Below, piece by piece: positions 34,303-48,890 of a stretch of DNA of 64,000 bases (its first letter is position 1; each line of letters begins with the position of its first letter). Both the position numbers and the translations under genes were made by a program. Location: positions 1 to 64,000 of the forward strand of contig NZ_JACIZD010000008.1 of assembly GCF_014359565.1 (NCBI RefSeq), read 5' to 3'. The DNA comes from Immundisolibacter sp. (lineage in GTDB: Bacteria; Pseudomonadota; Gammaproteobacteria; Immundisolibacterales; Immundisolibacteraceae). The notes beneath the pieces were generated by a model that was given only the letters and a program-made list of their open reading frames with translations, made no database searches and had not been told where the DNA came from.

Positions 34303-36882
34303 TTACGACGGGCTTGCGCCGCCGGCCAGCGCGCGCAGTTCGTAAAGCAGATCGAGCGCTGCCCGCGGCGCGAGCTGGTCCGGATCGATCAGCGCCAGCC
34401 GGTCCAGCACCGCCTGGCCGGGCTGCGGCTCGAACAAACCCAACTGGCGCTGCGGTGGCGCACTTGCAAGCGGTGCCGGCAGGCCCTCGCCCAGCTGCGC
34501 CAGACGCTCGCTGGCCAACGCCAGCACCGCCGCCGGCACGCCGGCCAGGGCCGCCACCTGCAGGCCATAGCTGCGCCGCGCCGGCCCCGGCTGCACGCAA
34601 TGCAGAAACACGATTCCGCCGGCATGTTCGGCCGCATCCAGGTGCACGTTGTCGACGCCGTCGAGCTCCTGCGCCAGCGCCGTCAGCTCGAAATAGTGCG
34701 TGGCGAACAGGGTGAAGGCCCGCACGCGCTGCGCCAGATGCATCAGACAGGCCCAGGCCAGCGCCAGGCCGTCGTAGGTGCTGGTGCCACGGCCGACCTC
34801 GTCCAGCAGCACCAGGCTGCGATCGGTCGCGTTGTGCAGGATGTTGGCCGTCTCGCTCATCTCCACCATGAAGGTGGAGCGCCCGCCGGCCACGTCATCG
34901 GCGGCGCCGATGCGCGTGAAAATGCGGTCCACCGGGCCGATGCGCGCCGCGCGCGCCGGCACGTAGCTGCCGGCATGGGCCAGCAGCACGATCAGCGCCA
35001 CCTGACGCATGTAGGTGGACTTGCCACCCATGTTGGGGCCGGTGATCAGCAGGATGCGCCGCCGCTCGTCGAGCTCAAGATCGTTGTCCACGAACGGCTC
35101 GTCGACCAGGCGCTCGACCACCGGATGGCGACCGCCATCGATGTGGATGCCCGGCGCCTCGTCCAGCTGCGGCTCGACATAACCGAAACGGTCGGCGCGC
35201 TCGGCAAGACAGGCCAGCGCGTCCAACTGCGCCAGCGCGCTGGCCGCGGCCTGCAGCGGCGCCAGCTCGGCCGTGACCGCATCCAGCAACTGCTCGAACA
35301 GCAGGCGCTCGCGCGCCAGGGCGCGTTCGCGGGCGCCGAGTGCCCGTTCCTCGAAGGATTTGAGCTCCGGCGTCAGGTAGCGCTCGGCATTCTTGAGCGT
35401 CTGGCGGCGCGTGTAGTCGGCCGGCACCGCCGCCGCCTGGGCGCGACTGAGCTCGATGTAGTAGCCGTGCACGCGGTTGTAGCTGACCTTGAGGCCGGCA
35501 ATCCCGGTGCGCTCCCGCTCGCGCTGTTCGAGCTCCAGCAGGTAGGTGCCGGCATCGCGGCCGATGGACCGCAGCTCGTCGAGCTGCGCGTCGAAACCGG
35601 CCGCGATCACGCCGCCATCGCGCAGCAAGGCCGGCGGCGTCGCCTCCACCGCGCGGCAGAGCAACTCGTGCAGCGGCTCGAAGCCCGGCAGCGCGGCGCG
35701 CAGGTCTGCCAGCAGCGGCGCCTCGAGATCCGCGAGCAAGTCAGCCAGTCCCGGCAGCAATCCCAGGCTGTCGCGCAGGGCTGCAAGATCCCGTGGCCGG
35801 GCGCTGCGCAGCGCCACGCGGCCGAGAATGCGCTCGATATCGCCCAGGCCACGCAGACCCTCCTGCACCCGCACGTAGGTCTGGTCCTGCAACAGCACGG
35901 CGATGGCCGCATAGCGGCGGCGCAGTTCGGCGTGATCGCGAATCGGCCCCAGCAACCAGCGCCGCAGCTGGCGGCTGCCCATGGCGCCGACGCAGGCGTC
36001 CAGCACGCCGACCAGCGTGGCGCGCTCGTCGCCCGACAGGCTGCGGTCGATTTCAAGATTGCGGCGGGTGGCCGGATCCAGCACCAGCACCGCGTCCGGC
36101 GCCTGCACGCGCAGGCCGCGCAAATGTGGCAGCGCCGCCAACTGCGTGTCCTGCGCGTACTGCAGCAGCGCGCCGGCCGCGCCGATGGCCAGCGCCATCC
36201 CGGCGCAGCCGAAGCCCGTCAGATCGCGCACGCCAAACTGCTCGCACAACCGCCGCTGCGCACTGGCGGCATCGAACTGCCACGGTGGGCGGGAGGTCAC
36301 GCTCCACGGCCCGTCCGGCACGGCCGACTCACCCTCCGCGGCCAGCAACTCGGCCGGTGCCAGGCGCGCCAGCTCGGCCGCCAGCGCCGCCTCGCCGGCC
36401 AGTTCACCGACCGTGAAGCGGCCGCTGGCCAGCTCCAGTACCGCCAGTCCGGCGCGCTCACCCTGGCGCAGCACTGCCGCGATCAGGTTGTCCCGCCGCT
36501 GGTCGAGCAGTGCATCGTCGGTCAGCGTGCCGGGCGTGACCACGCGCACCAGCTCGCGCTGCATCGGCCCGCGCCCGTCCGGCACGCCGACCTGCTCGCA
36601 GATGGCCACCGTGCGCCCGCGTCGCACCAGGCGGCCGAGGTAGTTCTCCAGCGCGTGCGCCGGCACGCCGGCCATCGGGATTTTCTTGCCGCCGGACTCG
36701 CCGCGGCTGGTCAGGGTGATGTCCAGCAGCCGGGCCGCCTCGACCGCATCGTCGAAGAACAGCTCGTAGAAATCGCCCATGCGATACAGCAGCAGAGCCT
36801 GCGGCTGCTGCGCCTTCAGGCGCAGGTAATGCTGCATGGCCGGCGTGTGGCCGGCCAGCGAATCAGCGGGCGTCTGGGCCAT
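34303..36882 (-). CDS. mutS: DNA mismatch repair protein MutS
   Basis: This 859-residue protein recognises mismatches. The N-terminal [14 protein letters not shown] and [11 protein letters not shown], with the mismatch-contacting Phe-x-Glu in the last, are intact. The ATPase has Walker [14 protein letters not shown] at about residue 615, [20 protein letters not shown] and the [11 protein letters not shown] switch. ATG 36882 is chosen over an upstream TTG that would overlap ccmF; it lies 14 bases after the ccmF stop. No mutL is nearby. Confidence 0.97.
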   Translation of the reverse strand: MAQTPADSLAGHTPAMQHYLRLKAQQPQALLLYRMGDFYELFFDDAVEAARLLDITLTSRGESGGKKIPMAGVPAHALENYLGRLVRRGRTVAICEQVGVPDGRGPMQRELVRVVTPGTLTDDALLDQRRDNLIAAVLRQGERAGLAVLELASGRFTVGELAGEAALAAELARLAPAELLAAEGESAVPDGPWSVTSRPPWQFDAASAQRRLCEQFGVRDLTGFGCAGMALAIGAAGALLQYAQDTQLAALPHLRGLRVQAPDAVLVLDPATRRNLEIDRSLSGDERATLVGVLDACVGAMGSRQLRRWLLGPIRDHAELRRRYAAIAVLLQDQTYVRVQEGLRGLGDIERILGRVALRSARPRDLAALRDSLGLLPGLADLLADLEAPLLADLRAALPGFEPLHELLCRAVEATPPALLRDGGVIAAGFDAQLDELRSIGRDAGTYLLELEQRERERTGIAGLKVSYNRVHGYYIELSRAQAAAVPADYTRRQTLKNAERYLTPELKSFEERALGARERALARERLLFEQLLDAVTAELAPLQAAASALAQLDALACLAERADRFGYVEPQLDEAPGIHIDGGRHPVVERLVDEPFVDNDLELDERRRILLITGPNMGGKSTYMRQVALIVLLAHAGSYVPARAARIGPVDRIFTRIGAADDVAGGRSTFMVEMSETANILHNATDRSLVLLDEVGRGTSTYDGLALAWACLMHLAQRVRAFTLFATHYFELTALAQELDGVDNVHLDAAEHAGGIVFLHCVQPGPARRSYGLQVAALAGVPAAVLALASERLAQLGEGLPAPLASAPPQRQLGLFEPQPGQAVLDRLALIDPDQLAPRAALDLLYELRALAGGASPS

Positions 36883-36896
36883 CGTCAACTCTGAGC

Positions 36897-38864
<1,968 letters not shown>

Positions 38865-39178
38865 AGGATGTTCCGGATCCCGCCGCGAGGGCGGGAAAGA
38901 CAGTGCGACAATGCGCAGCGCCTGTCAGGCGCGTGTGCGGTCGGATCAACACGGCGGGGCAGTGTAATGCCGCCGTCGTGGGGCCACCAATGCCGCCCCA
39001 AGGCCGAAGGTCCCCACAGGCGCGGTTCTCCTGATGTGAGAGGCCCGCCCTCGGGCCGAGTGCATGATTCGAGGATTCGGATTCGCGGCGGGGGCGCCGC
39101 TCCCACAAGGGCGCTTCTACCAAGCCCAATCAGCCGCCAGCGCCAGTACAAGAACCCAAGAATCTCCTACCGACCCTC
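38865..39178. other. Divergent ccmF-ccmA intergenic region
   Basis: Promoters for both directions must lie here, but none is convincing. The clear feature is a dispersed two-arm repeat (39036-39112). No gene or RNA is recognised. Confidence 0.5.
39036..39112 (+). repeat. Two-arm GTGGGAG element, copy 2
   Basis: GTGAGAGGCCCGCCCTCGGG, the spacer CCGAGTGCATGATTCGAGG and CGCGGCGGGGGCGCCGCTCC match copies at 34222-34292 and 41361-41431. It adds 6-7 bases in the spacer (a duplicated GATTCG). Confidence 0.8.
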
Positions 39179-39784
39179 ATGCTCGAACTGCGCGACCTGG
39201 CCGCGGTGCGGTCCAACACCCTGCTGTTCCGGCGCCTGAGCCTGCTGCTGCACGCCGGCGAGGCGCTGCGCGTGGCCGGTCCGAATGGCGCCGGCAAGAC
39301 CACGCTGCTGCGCGTGATCTGCGGCCTGACCGAGCCGGCCCGCGGCCAGGTGTGCTGGGACGGCACGCCGATCAGCGCACTGAGCGACGAGTACCGCGCC
39401 CGGCTGGCTTTTCTGGGCCACCAGGAAGGCCACTTCGGTGACCTGACCGCGGCCGAGAACCTGCGTCTGGCCGGCCAGAACGTGCCCCCCGACGCGGTGG
39501 CTACCGCACTGGAACAGGTCGGCCTTCGCGCGCTGGCCGACCAGCCGGCACGCTTCCTGTCGCAGGGCCAGCGCCGCCGTCTCGGACTTGGCCGCCTGCT
39601 GCTGCGCGCCGCCCCGCTGTGGGTTCTGGACGAGCCGCTGACGGGTCTGGACCGTCAGGGCGTGGAACTGACCGCCCACCTGCTGGCGCAGCATCTGGCC
39701 GATGGGGGTCTGGCCGTGCTGACCACCCACCAGGATCTGCCGGGCCTAGACGGCGTGCTGCGGCACTTGGACCTTGGCGGCTGA
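39179..39784 (+). CDS. ccmA: Haem exporter ATP-binding protein CcmA
   Basis: This 201-residue ABC ATPase works with CcmB to release holo-CcmE from CcmC. Walker A is GPNGAGKTTLLRVICGL, the signature is LSQGQRRRLGLGRLLL, and Walker B is WVLDEPLTGLDRQGV, with the switch His in LTTHQDLP. The short length is characteristic of CcmA. It starts the ccmABCD cluster, 1 base before ccmB. Confidence 0.95.
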   Translation: MLELRDLAAVRSNTLLFRRLSLLLHAGEALRVAGPNGAGKTTLLRVICGLTEPARGQVCWDGTPISALSDEYRARLAFLGHQEGHFGDLTAAENLRLAGQNVPPDAVATALEQVGLRALADQPARFLSQGQRRRLGLGRLLLRAAPLWVLDEPLTGLDRQGVELTAHLLAQHLADGGLAVLTTHQDLPGLDGVLRHLDLGG

Positions 39785-39785
39785 C

Positions 39786-40445
39786 ATGCTCGGACAGGTT
39801 TTTCGCCGCGAACTGCTGCTGGCCTGGCGCCGGCCGGGCGACACGCTGCTGCCGCTGACGTTTTTCGTCATCGTCGGCAGCCTGTTCCCGCTCGGCGTGG
39901 GCGCCGAGCCGCAACTGCTGCGCAGCATTGGCCCGGGGGCGGTGTGGATCGCCGCGGTGCTGGCCACGCTGCTGGGCCTGCCGCGATTGTTTGCCGCCGA
40001 CCAGCAAAGCGGCGCGCTCGAACAGCTGCTGCTCAGTCCCGCACCACTGCCCCTGCTGGTGGCGATCAAGGTGCTGGCACAGTGGCTCACGTCCGGCCTG
40101 CCGCTGGCGCTGGCCGCGCCGCTGCTGGCGCTGGGCTTCGGGTTAAACTTTGGCGACCTTGGCGTACTGCTGGCCGGGCTGCTGCTGGGAACGCCGCTGC
40201 TGAATTTGCTGGGCGCCATCAGCGCCGCGTTGACGCTCGGCCTGCGCGGTGGCGGCGCCCTGCTCGGCCTGCTGGTGCTGCCGCTGTACGTGCCGGTGCT
40301 TATTTTTGGCAGCGGCGCGGTGCAGGCCGCCGCGCTAGGTTTTGGCGCCGGCGCCAACCTGTCGCTGCTGGCCGCCATGCTGGTCCTGGCACTGGTGTTT
40401 GCACCCTGGGCCACCGCCGCCGCGCTGCGCATATCACTGGACTGA
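39786..40445 (+). CDS. ccmB: Haem exporter membrane protein CcmB
   Basis: This 219-residue protein has six hydrophobic helices. FRRELLLAWRRPGDTLLPLTFF at the N-terminus, RLFAADQQSGALEQLLLSP in the first loop and the GTPLLNLLGAISAALTLGLRGGG region are conserved CcmB segments. It is the permease partner of CcmA. The ATG at 39786 gives the family length, one base after the ccmA stop. ccmC starts 6 bases downstream. Confidence 0.94.
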   Translation: MLGQVFRRELLLAWRRPGDTLLPLTFFVIVGSLFPLGVGAEPQLLRSIGPGAVWIAAVLATLLGLPRLFAADQQSGALEQLLLSPAPLPLLVAIKVLAQWLTSGLPLALAAPLLALGFGLNFGDLGVLLAGLLLGTPLLNLLGAISAALTLGLRGGGALLGLLVLPLYVPVLIFGSGAVQAAALGFGAGANLSLLAAMLVLALVFAPWATAAALRISLD

Positions 40446-40451
40446 CCGCCC

Positions 40452-41189
40452 ATGTTCGGCCCCACCCTGGACCGCCTCGCCGCGCCCAAGTTCTTCTATC
40501 CCTTTGCCGGGCGGCTGCTGCCGTGGCTGGGCTGGCTGGCGGCCGGGCTGCTGGTGCTGGGCGCCGGCTGGGGGCTCGGCGTGGCGCCGGCCGACTACCA
40601 GCAGGGCGACAGCTACCGGATCATGTTCATCCACGTGCCGGCGGCCTGGCTGTCGATGCTCACCTACATGGTGATGGCCGGCGGCGCGTTCGTGTTCCTG
40701 GTCTGGCGCATCAAGCTCGCCGACATCCTGGCCAAGTGCTGCGCGCCGCTGGGCGCCGCCTTCACCGCGCTGACGCTGGTCACCGGATCGCTGTGGGGCA
40801 AGCCGATGTGGGGCACCTGGTGGGCCTGGGATGCACGCCTGACCTCCGAACTGGTGCTGCTGTTCCTGTATCTGGGGCTGATCGCGCTGCGCGGCGCCAT
40901 CGACGAGCCGCAGCGCGCCGGCCGGGCGACCGCGCTGCTGGCGCTGGTCGGCGTGGTCAACATCCCGATCATCCATTTCTCGGTCGAGTGGTGGAACACG
41001 CTGCACCAGCCGGCCTCCCTGACGCGCATGGCCGGACCGGCCATCCACCCGGCCATGCTGACGCCGCTGCTGCTGATGATCGCCGGCTTCACGGTGTACT
41101 TCGCGGCGGTGCTGCTGCAGCGGATGCGCTGCGAAATCCTCGAGCGCGAACAGCAGGCGCGCTGGCTGACGGAGCTGGACGCACCATGA
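40452..41189 (+). CDS. ccmC: Haem-handling protein CcmC
   Basis: This 245-residue protein has six helices and attaches haem to CcmE. The WWD motif is present as GTWWAWDARLTSELVLLFLY, with the flanking His residues in IMFIHVPAAWLSML and IIHFSVEWWNTLHQ. It overlaps ccmD by 4 bases (ATGA). Length and order in the cluster are standard. Confidence 0.96.
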   Translation: MFGPTLDRLAAPKFFYPFAGRLLPWLGWLAAGLLVLGAGWGLGVAPADYQQGDSYRIMFIHVPAAWLSMLTYMVMAGGAFVFLVWRIKLADILAKCCAPLGAAFTALTLVTGSLWGKPMWGTWWAWDARLTSELVLLFLYLGLIALRGAIDEPQRAGRATALLALVGVVNIPIIHFSVEWWNTLHQPASLTRMAGPAIHPAMLTPLLLMIAGFTVYFAAVLLQRMRCEILEREQQARWLTELDAP

Positions 41190-41335
41190 GCGAATTCCTG
41201 GCCATGGGCGGCTACGGCGCCTACGTGTGGCCGTCCTACGCGCTGGCCGCACTGGTGCTGGGCCTGAACGCCTGGCTGCCGTGGCGCCGGCACCGGCACT
41301 TGCTGCGCGCCCGTCAAACCCGGCCAGAGATATGA
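41186..41335 (+). CDS. ccmD: Haem exporter subunit CcmD
   Basis: This 49-residue small membrane protein, overlapping ccmC by 4 bases, has the family pattern: FLAMGGYGAYVWPSYALAA, one helix (LAALVLGLNAWLP) and a basic tail WRRHRHLLRAR. CcmD stabilises the CcmC-CcmE complex. It is short enough to be missed by automated gene calling. Confidence 0.93.
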   Translation: MSEFLAMGGYGAYVWPSYALAALVLGLNAWLPWRRHRHLLRARQTRPEI

Positions 41336-41360
41336 GACCCACCAACTGGCAGCATTCATT

Positions 41361-41431
41361 GTGGGAGGCCCGCCCTCGGGCCGAATGCTTGATTGAAGGT
41401 TTCGCGGCGAGGGCGCCGCTCCCACAAGGGC
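41361..41431 (+). repeat. Two-arm GTGGGAG element, copy 3, inside the ccm cluster
   Basis: GTGGGAGGCCCGCCCTCGGG, the spacer CCGAATGCTTGATTGAAGG and GCGAGGGCGCCGCTCCCAC match the copies at 34222 and 39036. It lies in the 151-bp gap between ccmD and ccmE, which are normally contiguous. Confidence 0.82.
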
Positions 41432-41486
41432 ACATCCACCACCAACCCTTGCACAGGCACACAGAATCTCCGGCACCCAATCGTCG

Positions 41487-41933
41487 ATGAAAACCCGTCA
41501 CAAACGTCTGCTATTCCTGTCGCTGGCGGTGGTCGCCCTGGTGGCCGCCGTGCTGCTGGTGATGAACGCCTTTCGCGACAACCTGGTGTTCTTCTTCAGC
41601 CCGACCGAGGTCGCCGCCGGCAAGGCACCGGCCAACGGTACCTTTCGTATCGGCGGGCTGGTGACGACCGGCTCGGTGCAGAAAGGACCGGCGCCGCTGG
41701 AGCTGCGTTTTACCGTCACGGATCTGAGCAAGGAAATGCGCGTGCACTACATCGGCTCGCTGCCGGACCTGTTCCGCGAAGGCCAGGGCGTGGTCGCCGA
41801 GGGCCGGCTTGGCCCGGATGGCGAGTTCCAGGCCAGGACCATCCTGGCCAAGCACGACGAGAACTACATGCCGCCCGAGGTCGCCCAGGCGCTCAAGAAA
41901 TCCGGCGCCGCGCATCCCGGGCCAAAACCGTGA
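41487..41933 (+). CDS. ccmE: Periplasmic haem chaperone CcmE
   Basis: This 148-residue protein is anchored by one N-terminal helix (LLFLSLAVVALVAAVLLVM) with the rest periplasmic. His123 in LAKHDENYMPPEV is the residue that binds haem covalently, followed by Tyr127. FFFSPTEVAAGKAPANGTFR is another standard segment. It is separated from ccmD by a repeat element and overlaps the next gene, aguA, by 4 bases (GTGA). Confidence 0.96.
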   Translation: MKTRHKRLLFLSLAVVALVAAVLLVMNAFRDNLVFFFSPTEVAAGKAPANGTFRIGGLVTTGSVQKGPAPLELRFTVTDLSKEMRVHYIGSLPDLFREGQGVVAEGRLGPDGEFQARTILAKHDENYMPPEVAQALKKSGAAHPGPKP

Positions 41934-42970
41934 CGACTCTTACGCCGGGTTATCTGCCGCCCGAATGGGCGCCACAGGCAGCCGTCCTTCTGACCTGGCC
42001 ACACGCGCACGGCGACTGGGCGGACACGCTGGGCGAAACCGAAGCCGAATTCGTCGGCTTCGCGGCCGCCATCGCGGCCCGCGAGCCGCTGATCGTCGCC
42101 TGCCACGATGCAGCCCATCGCCGCCACGTGGCGGAGCGCCTGGCCCATGCCGGTGTGACGCAGGCGCGCCTGACGCTGGCGATAGCGCCCTCCAACGATG
42201 TCTGGGTGCGCGATCACGGCCCGCTGACCGTGCTGCGCGACGGCTGGCGGGTGGCGCTCGATTTCCGCTTCGACGGCTGGGGCGGCAAGTACCGCGCCGA
42301 GCTCGACAATACCGTCACCGCGGTGCTCGCCGGTCAGGGCGCTCTCGGTACGCTGGGGCAGGAAGCCCTGCCCTGGGTGCTGGAAGGCGGCAACATCGAG
42401 GTCGACGGCCAGGGCACCCTGCTGGCCAACCGCCCCTGCCTGCTGAGCCCGACGCGCAACGACCCGGCCGCCGCGCAGGCCCTGCTGGCGGCGCTGCCGA
42501 CGCTGCTGGGCGTCTCGCGCCTGCTGTGGGTGGACCGCGGCGACGTGCTGGGCGACGACACCGACGGCCACATCGACACGCTGGCGCGCTTCTGCGATCC
42601 GCACACACTGGCCTATACCTGCGCCGATACGGCCGACCGTGCGCAGCACGCGGCCCTGGACGGCCTGGAAGAACAACTCAGGGCGCTGCGCCGGGCCGAC
42701 GGCCGCCCCTATCAGCTGGTGCCGCTGCCGGTGCCGGCGCCGCTGTACGGCGCCGACGGTCGCCGCCTGCCGGCCAATTACGCCAATTTCCTGATCGTGA
42801 ACGGCGCCGTGCTGGTGCCGACCTACGGGGACGCCAACGACGCGACCGCCCTCGCCCGCCTCGCCGACTGCTTTCCCGGCCGCGCCATCGTGCCGGTGCC
42901 GGCGCGCGCCATCGTCGGCCAGAACGGCAGCCTGCACTGCGCCAGCATGCAGATTCCGGCGGCGCCATGA
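41930..42970 (+). CDS. aguA: Agmatine deiminase
   Basis: This 346-residue enzyme of the guanidino-group-modifying superfamily converts agmatine to N-carbamoylputrescine and ammonia. SNDVWVRDHGPLTV, EGGNIEVDGQGTLL, DGHIDTLARF and the catalytic Cys337 in NGSLHCASMQIP are all present. The GTG start overlaps the ccmE stop, which places two unrelated pathways on one likely transcript. The next gene encodes the following enzyme, supporting the assignment. Confidence 0.96.
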   Translation: MTTLTPGYLPPEWAPQAAVLLTWPHAHGDWADTLGETEAEFVGFAAAIAAREPLIVACHDAAHRRHVAERLAHAGVTQARLTLAIAPSNDVWVRDHGPLTVLRDGWRVALDFRFDGWGGKYRAELDNTVTAVLAGQGALGTLGQEALPWVLEGGNIEVDGQGTLLANRPCLLSPTRNDPAAAQALLAALPTLLGVSRLLWVDRGDVLGDDTDGHIDTLARFCDPHTLAYTCADTADRAQHAALDGLEEQLRALRRADGRPYQLVPLPVPAPLYGADGRRLPANYANFLIVNGAVLVPTYGDANDATALARLADCFPGRAIVPVPARAIVGQNGSLHCASMQIPAAP

Positions 42971-43851
42971 GCACGCTCACCGTCGCTTGCGTACAGCACG
43001 CCTGCGGCATCGATCCGGCCGCCAATCTGGCGGCGAGCGAAGCCGGCATCCGCGCCGCCGCCGCCCAGGGCGCGCAACTGGTGCTGCTGCAGGAACTGCA
43101 CCGCACGCAGTATTTCTGTCAGGTCGAGGATCCGGCCCTGTGCGACCTGGCCGAGCCGGTCCCCGGCCCGACCACGCAATTCCTGGCCGCGCTGGCCCGG
43201 GAACTGGGCGTGGTCATCGTCGGCTCGGTTTTCGAGCGCCGCCTGGCGGGCGTGTACCACAACACCGCCGTGGTGCTGGAGCGCGACGGCATGCTGGCCG
43301 GCCGCTACCGCAAGATGCACATCCCGGACGATCCGGGCTATCTGGAGAAGTTCTACTTCACCCCCGGCGATGGCCCGTTCGCGCCCATCGACACCTCAGT
43401 CGGGCGCCTGGGCGTGCTGGTGTGCTGGGACCAGTGGTACCCGGAGGCGGCGCGGCTGATGGCGCTGACCGGGGCAGACCTGCTGCTCTACCCTACCGCC
43501 ATCGGCTGGGACCCGACCGACGACGCCGCCGAACAGGCCCGCCAGCAAGAGGCCTGGATCACCATCCAGCGCGCGCATGCGATCGCCAACGGCCTGCCGG
43601 TGCTGGCCTGCAACCGCATCGGCGTCGAACACATGCCGGGCGGTGCGCCCCAGGGCGCGCGCTTCTGGGGCAGCAGCTTCATCGCCGGCCCGCAGGGCGA
43701 GCTTCTCGCGCAGGCGCCGAGCGACGCGCCGGCCGTCATCTGCGCCGACCTCGACCTTGCCCGCAGCGAGCAGGTGCGCCGCATCTGGCCGTTCCTGCGC
43801 GACCGGCGCATCGACGCCTACCAGAACCTGATTCGCCGCGTCAGCGACTGA
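42967..43851 (+). CDS. aguB: N-carbamoylputrescine amidase
   Basis: This 294-residue nitrilase-superfamily enzyme hydrolyses N-carbamoylputrescine to putrescine, CO2 and ammonia. The catalytic triad is Glu43 in LLQELHRTQYF, Lys116 in RYRKMHIPDDPGY and Cys153 in VLVCWDQWYPEAAR. FWGSSFIAGPQGELL near the C-terminus is specific to this branch. It overlaps aguA by 4 bases (ATGA), so both enzymes of the route are co-produced. Confidence 0.96.
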   Translation: MSTLTVACVQHACGIDPAANLAASEAGIRAAAAQGAQLVLLQELHRTQYFCQVEDPALCDLAEPVPGPTTQFLAALARELGVVIVGSVFERRLAGVYHNTAVVLERDGMLAGRYRKMHIPDDPGYLEKFYFTPGDGPFAPIDTSVGRLGVLVCWDQWYPEAARLMALTGADLLLYPTAIGWDPTDDAAEQARQQEAWITIQRAHAIANGLPVLACNRIGVEHMPGGAPQGARFWGSSFIAGPQGELLAQAPSDAPAVICADLDLARSEQVRRIWPFLRDRRIDAYQNLIRRVSD

Positions 43852-43892
43852 ACGCCGCGCGCCACCACCAAAAAAAGCCGAGGAGACCAACC

Positions 43893-45068
43893 ATGCCGAG
43901 CTTCAATCCACCGCTGCGCATGCTCATGGGCCCCGGCCCGTCGGACGTGCACCCGCGCGTGCTGGCGGCCATGGCGCGGCCGACCATCGGCCACCTCGAT
44001 CCGGCCTTCGTCGGCCTGATGGACGACATCAAGGTACTGTTACGCCAAGCCTTCAAGACCCGCAACGAGGTCACCTTCCCGATCTCCGGGCCCGGCTCGG
44101 TGGGCATGGAAGCCTGCTTCGTGAACCTGGTCGAACCGGGCGACACGGTGATCGTGTGCCGCAACGGCGTGTTCGGCGGACGCATGAAGGAGAACGTCGA
44201 GCGCGCCGGCGGCACGGCGGTGGTCGTCGATGACCCGTGGACGCGGGCCGTGGACCCGCAGCGCCTGGAAGACGCGCTCGAGGCCAACCCACAGGCCAGG
44301 CTGGTCGCCTTCGTGATGGCCGAGACCTCCACCGGCGCGCTGTCGGACACCAAAACGCTGGTGCAGATCGCGCATCGTCACGGCGCGCTGGCCATCGTCG
44401 ATGCGGTCACGGCGCTGGGCGGCGTGCCACTCGACGTCGACGGCTGGGACATCGACGCCATCTACAGCGGCACCCAAAAGTGCCTGTCCTGCCCGCCCGG
44501 CCTGGCGCCGGTCAGCTTCGGCGCCCGGGCGCTCGACAAACTGCGCGCCCGCAAGACGCCGGTGCAAAGCTGGTTCCTGGACCTGAACCTGGTGCTCGGC
44601 TACTGGTCCGGCGCCGCCCGGCGCAGCTACCACCACACCGCGCCCATCAACGCCCTGTACGGCCTGCACGAGGCGCTGCTGATGCTGCACGAGGAAGGCC
44701 TGGAAGCCGCCTGGGCGCGCCACGCCCTGCACCACCGGGCGCTGCGTGCCGGCCTGGAGGCCATGGACCTGCGCCTGGCAGGTGCCGACGGCGAGCGCCT
44801 GCCGCAGCTGAACGTGGTCGGCATTCCGGATGGCGTCGACGATGCGCGCCTGCGCCAGACCTTGCTCGACGACTACGATCTCGAAATCGGCGCCGGTCTG
44901 GGTGACCTCGCCGGCAAGGCGTGGCGCATCGGCCTCATGGGCCAGTCCGCCAGCCGCCGCCACGTGTTGGCCTGCCTGACCGCGCTCGGCAGCGCGATGG
45001 CGGCGCAGGGCCGGCCGACCGACTGCGGCGCGGCGCTGGCTGCGGCGCTGGACGTGTACGCCGCCTGA
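43893..45068 (+). CDS. Alanine-glyoxylate/serine-pyruvate aminotransferase family
   Basis: This 391-residue class V PLP aminotransferase has the AGXT-family start LLMGPGPSDVHPRVLAAM-like (here RMLMGPGPSDV), the turn SGPGSVGMEACFVNLV and the PLP Lys196 in YSGTQKCLSCPPG. It converts glyoxylate to glycine with alanine or serine as donor, or acts in the reverse sense. GAGGAG precedes the ATG. It is 41 bases after aguB; a role in putrescine use is not supported by sequence. Confidence 0.88.
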   Translation: MPSFNPPLRMLMGPGPSDVHPRVLAAMARPTIGHLDPAFVGLMDDIKVLLRQAFKTRNEVTFPISGPGSVGMEACFVNLVEPGDTVIVCRNGVFGGRMKENVERAGGTAVVVDDPWTRAVDPQRLEDALEANPQARLVAFVMAETSTGALSDTKTLVQIAHRHGALAIVDAVTALGGVPLDVDGWDIDAIYSGTQKCLSCPPGLAPVSFGARALDKLRARKTPVQSWFLDLNLVLGYWSGAARRSYHHTAPINALYGLHEALLMLHEEGLEAAWARHALHHRALRAGLEAMDLRLAGADGERLPQLNVVGIPDGVDDARLRQTLLDDYDLEIGAGLGDLAGKAWRIGLMGQSASRRHVLACLTALGSAMAAQGRPTDCGAALAAALDVYAA

Positions 45069-45174
45069 CGGAGGCTGCACCGTCGGTGCCGGGCGGCGGT
45101 CCCGGCGCCGGCAGGGCGGATCGATCGGCGCTCGACTGATGCCGGGCACCGAAAAGCCCGCAATGGCGGCACGT

Positions 45175-45180
45175 TACAAT
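45175..45180 (+). promoter_or_regulatory. -10-like box before metH
   Basis: TACAAT lies 29 bases before the metH start in the 141-bp gap after the aminotransferase. No matching -35 box is found, and no cobalamin, SAM or SAH riboswitch pattern is visible. Confidence 0.35.
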
Positions 45181-45209
45181 GCCGCCCCCACCAACCGCCC
45201 CGCCCCGCC

Positions 45210-48877
<3,668 letters not shown>

Positions 48878-48890
<13 letters not shown>

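Noticed and set aside
34600-36894. A 764-codon open frame on the plus strand opposite mutS
   Set aside because: It is antisense to a fully conserved gene. Its composition (Gln, Arg, His and Ala rich) is what high-G+C genes give on the opposite strand. The same holds for the long frames opposite metH, ilvB, bamB and pccB.
45069-45209. Possible SAH, SAM or cobalamin riboswitch before metH
   Set aside because: The 141 bases contain no recognisable conserved core of these classes, only a short CGGGC/GCCCG hairpin.
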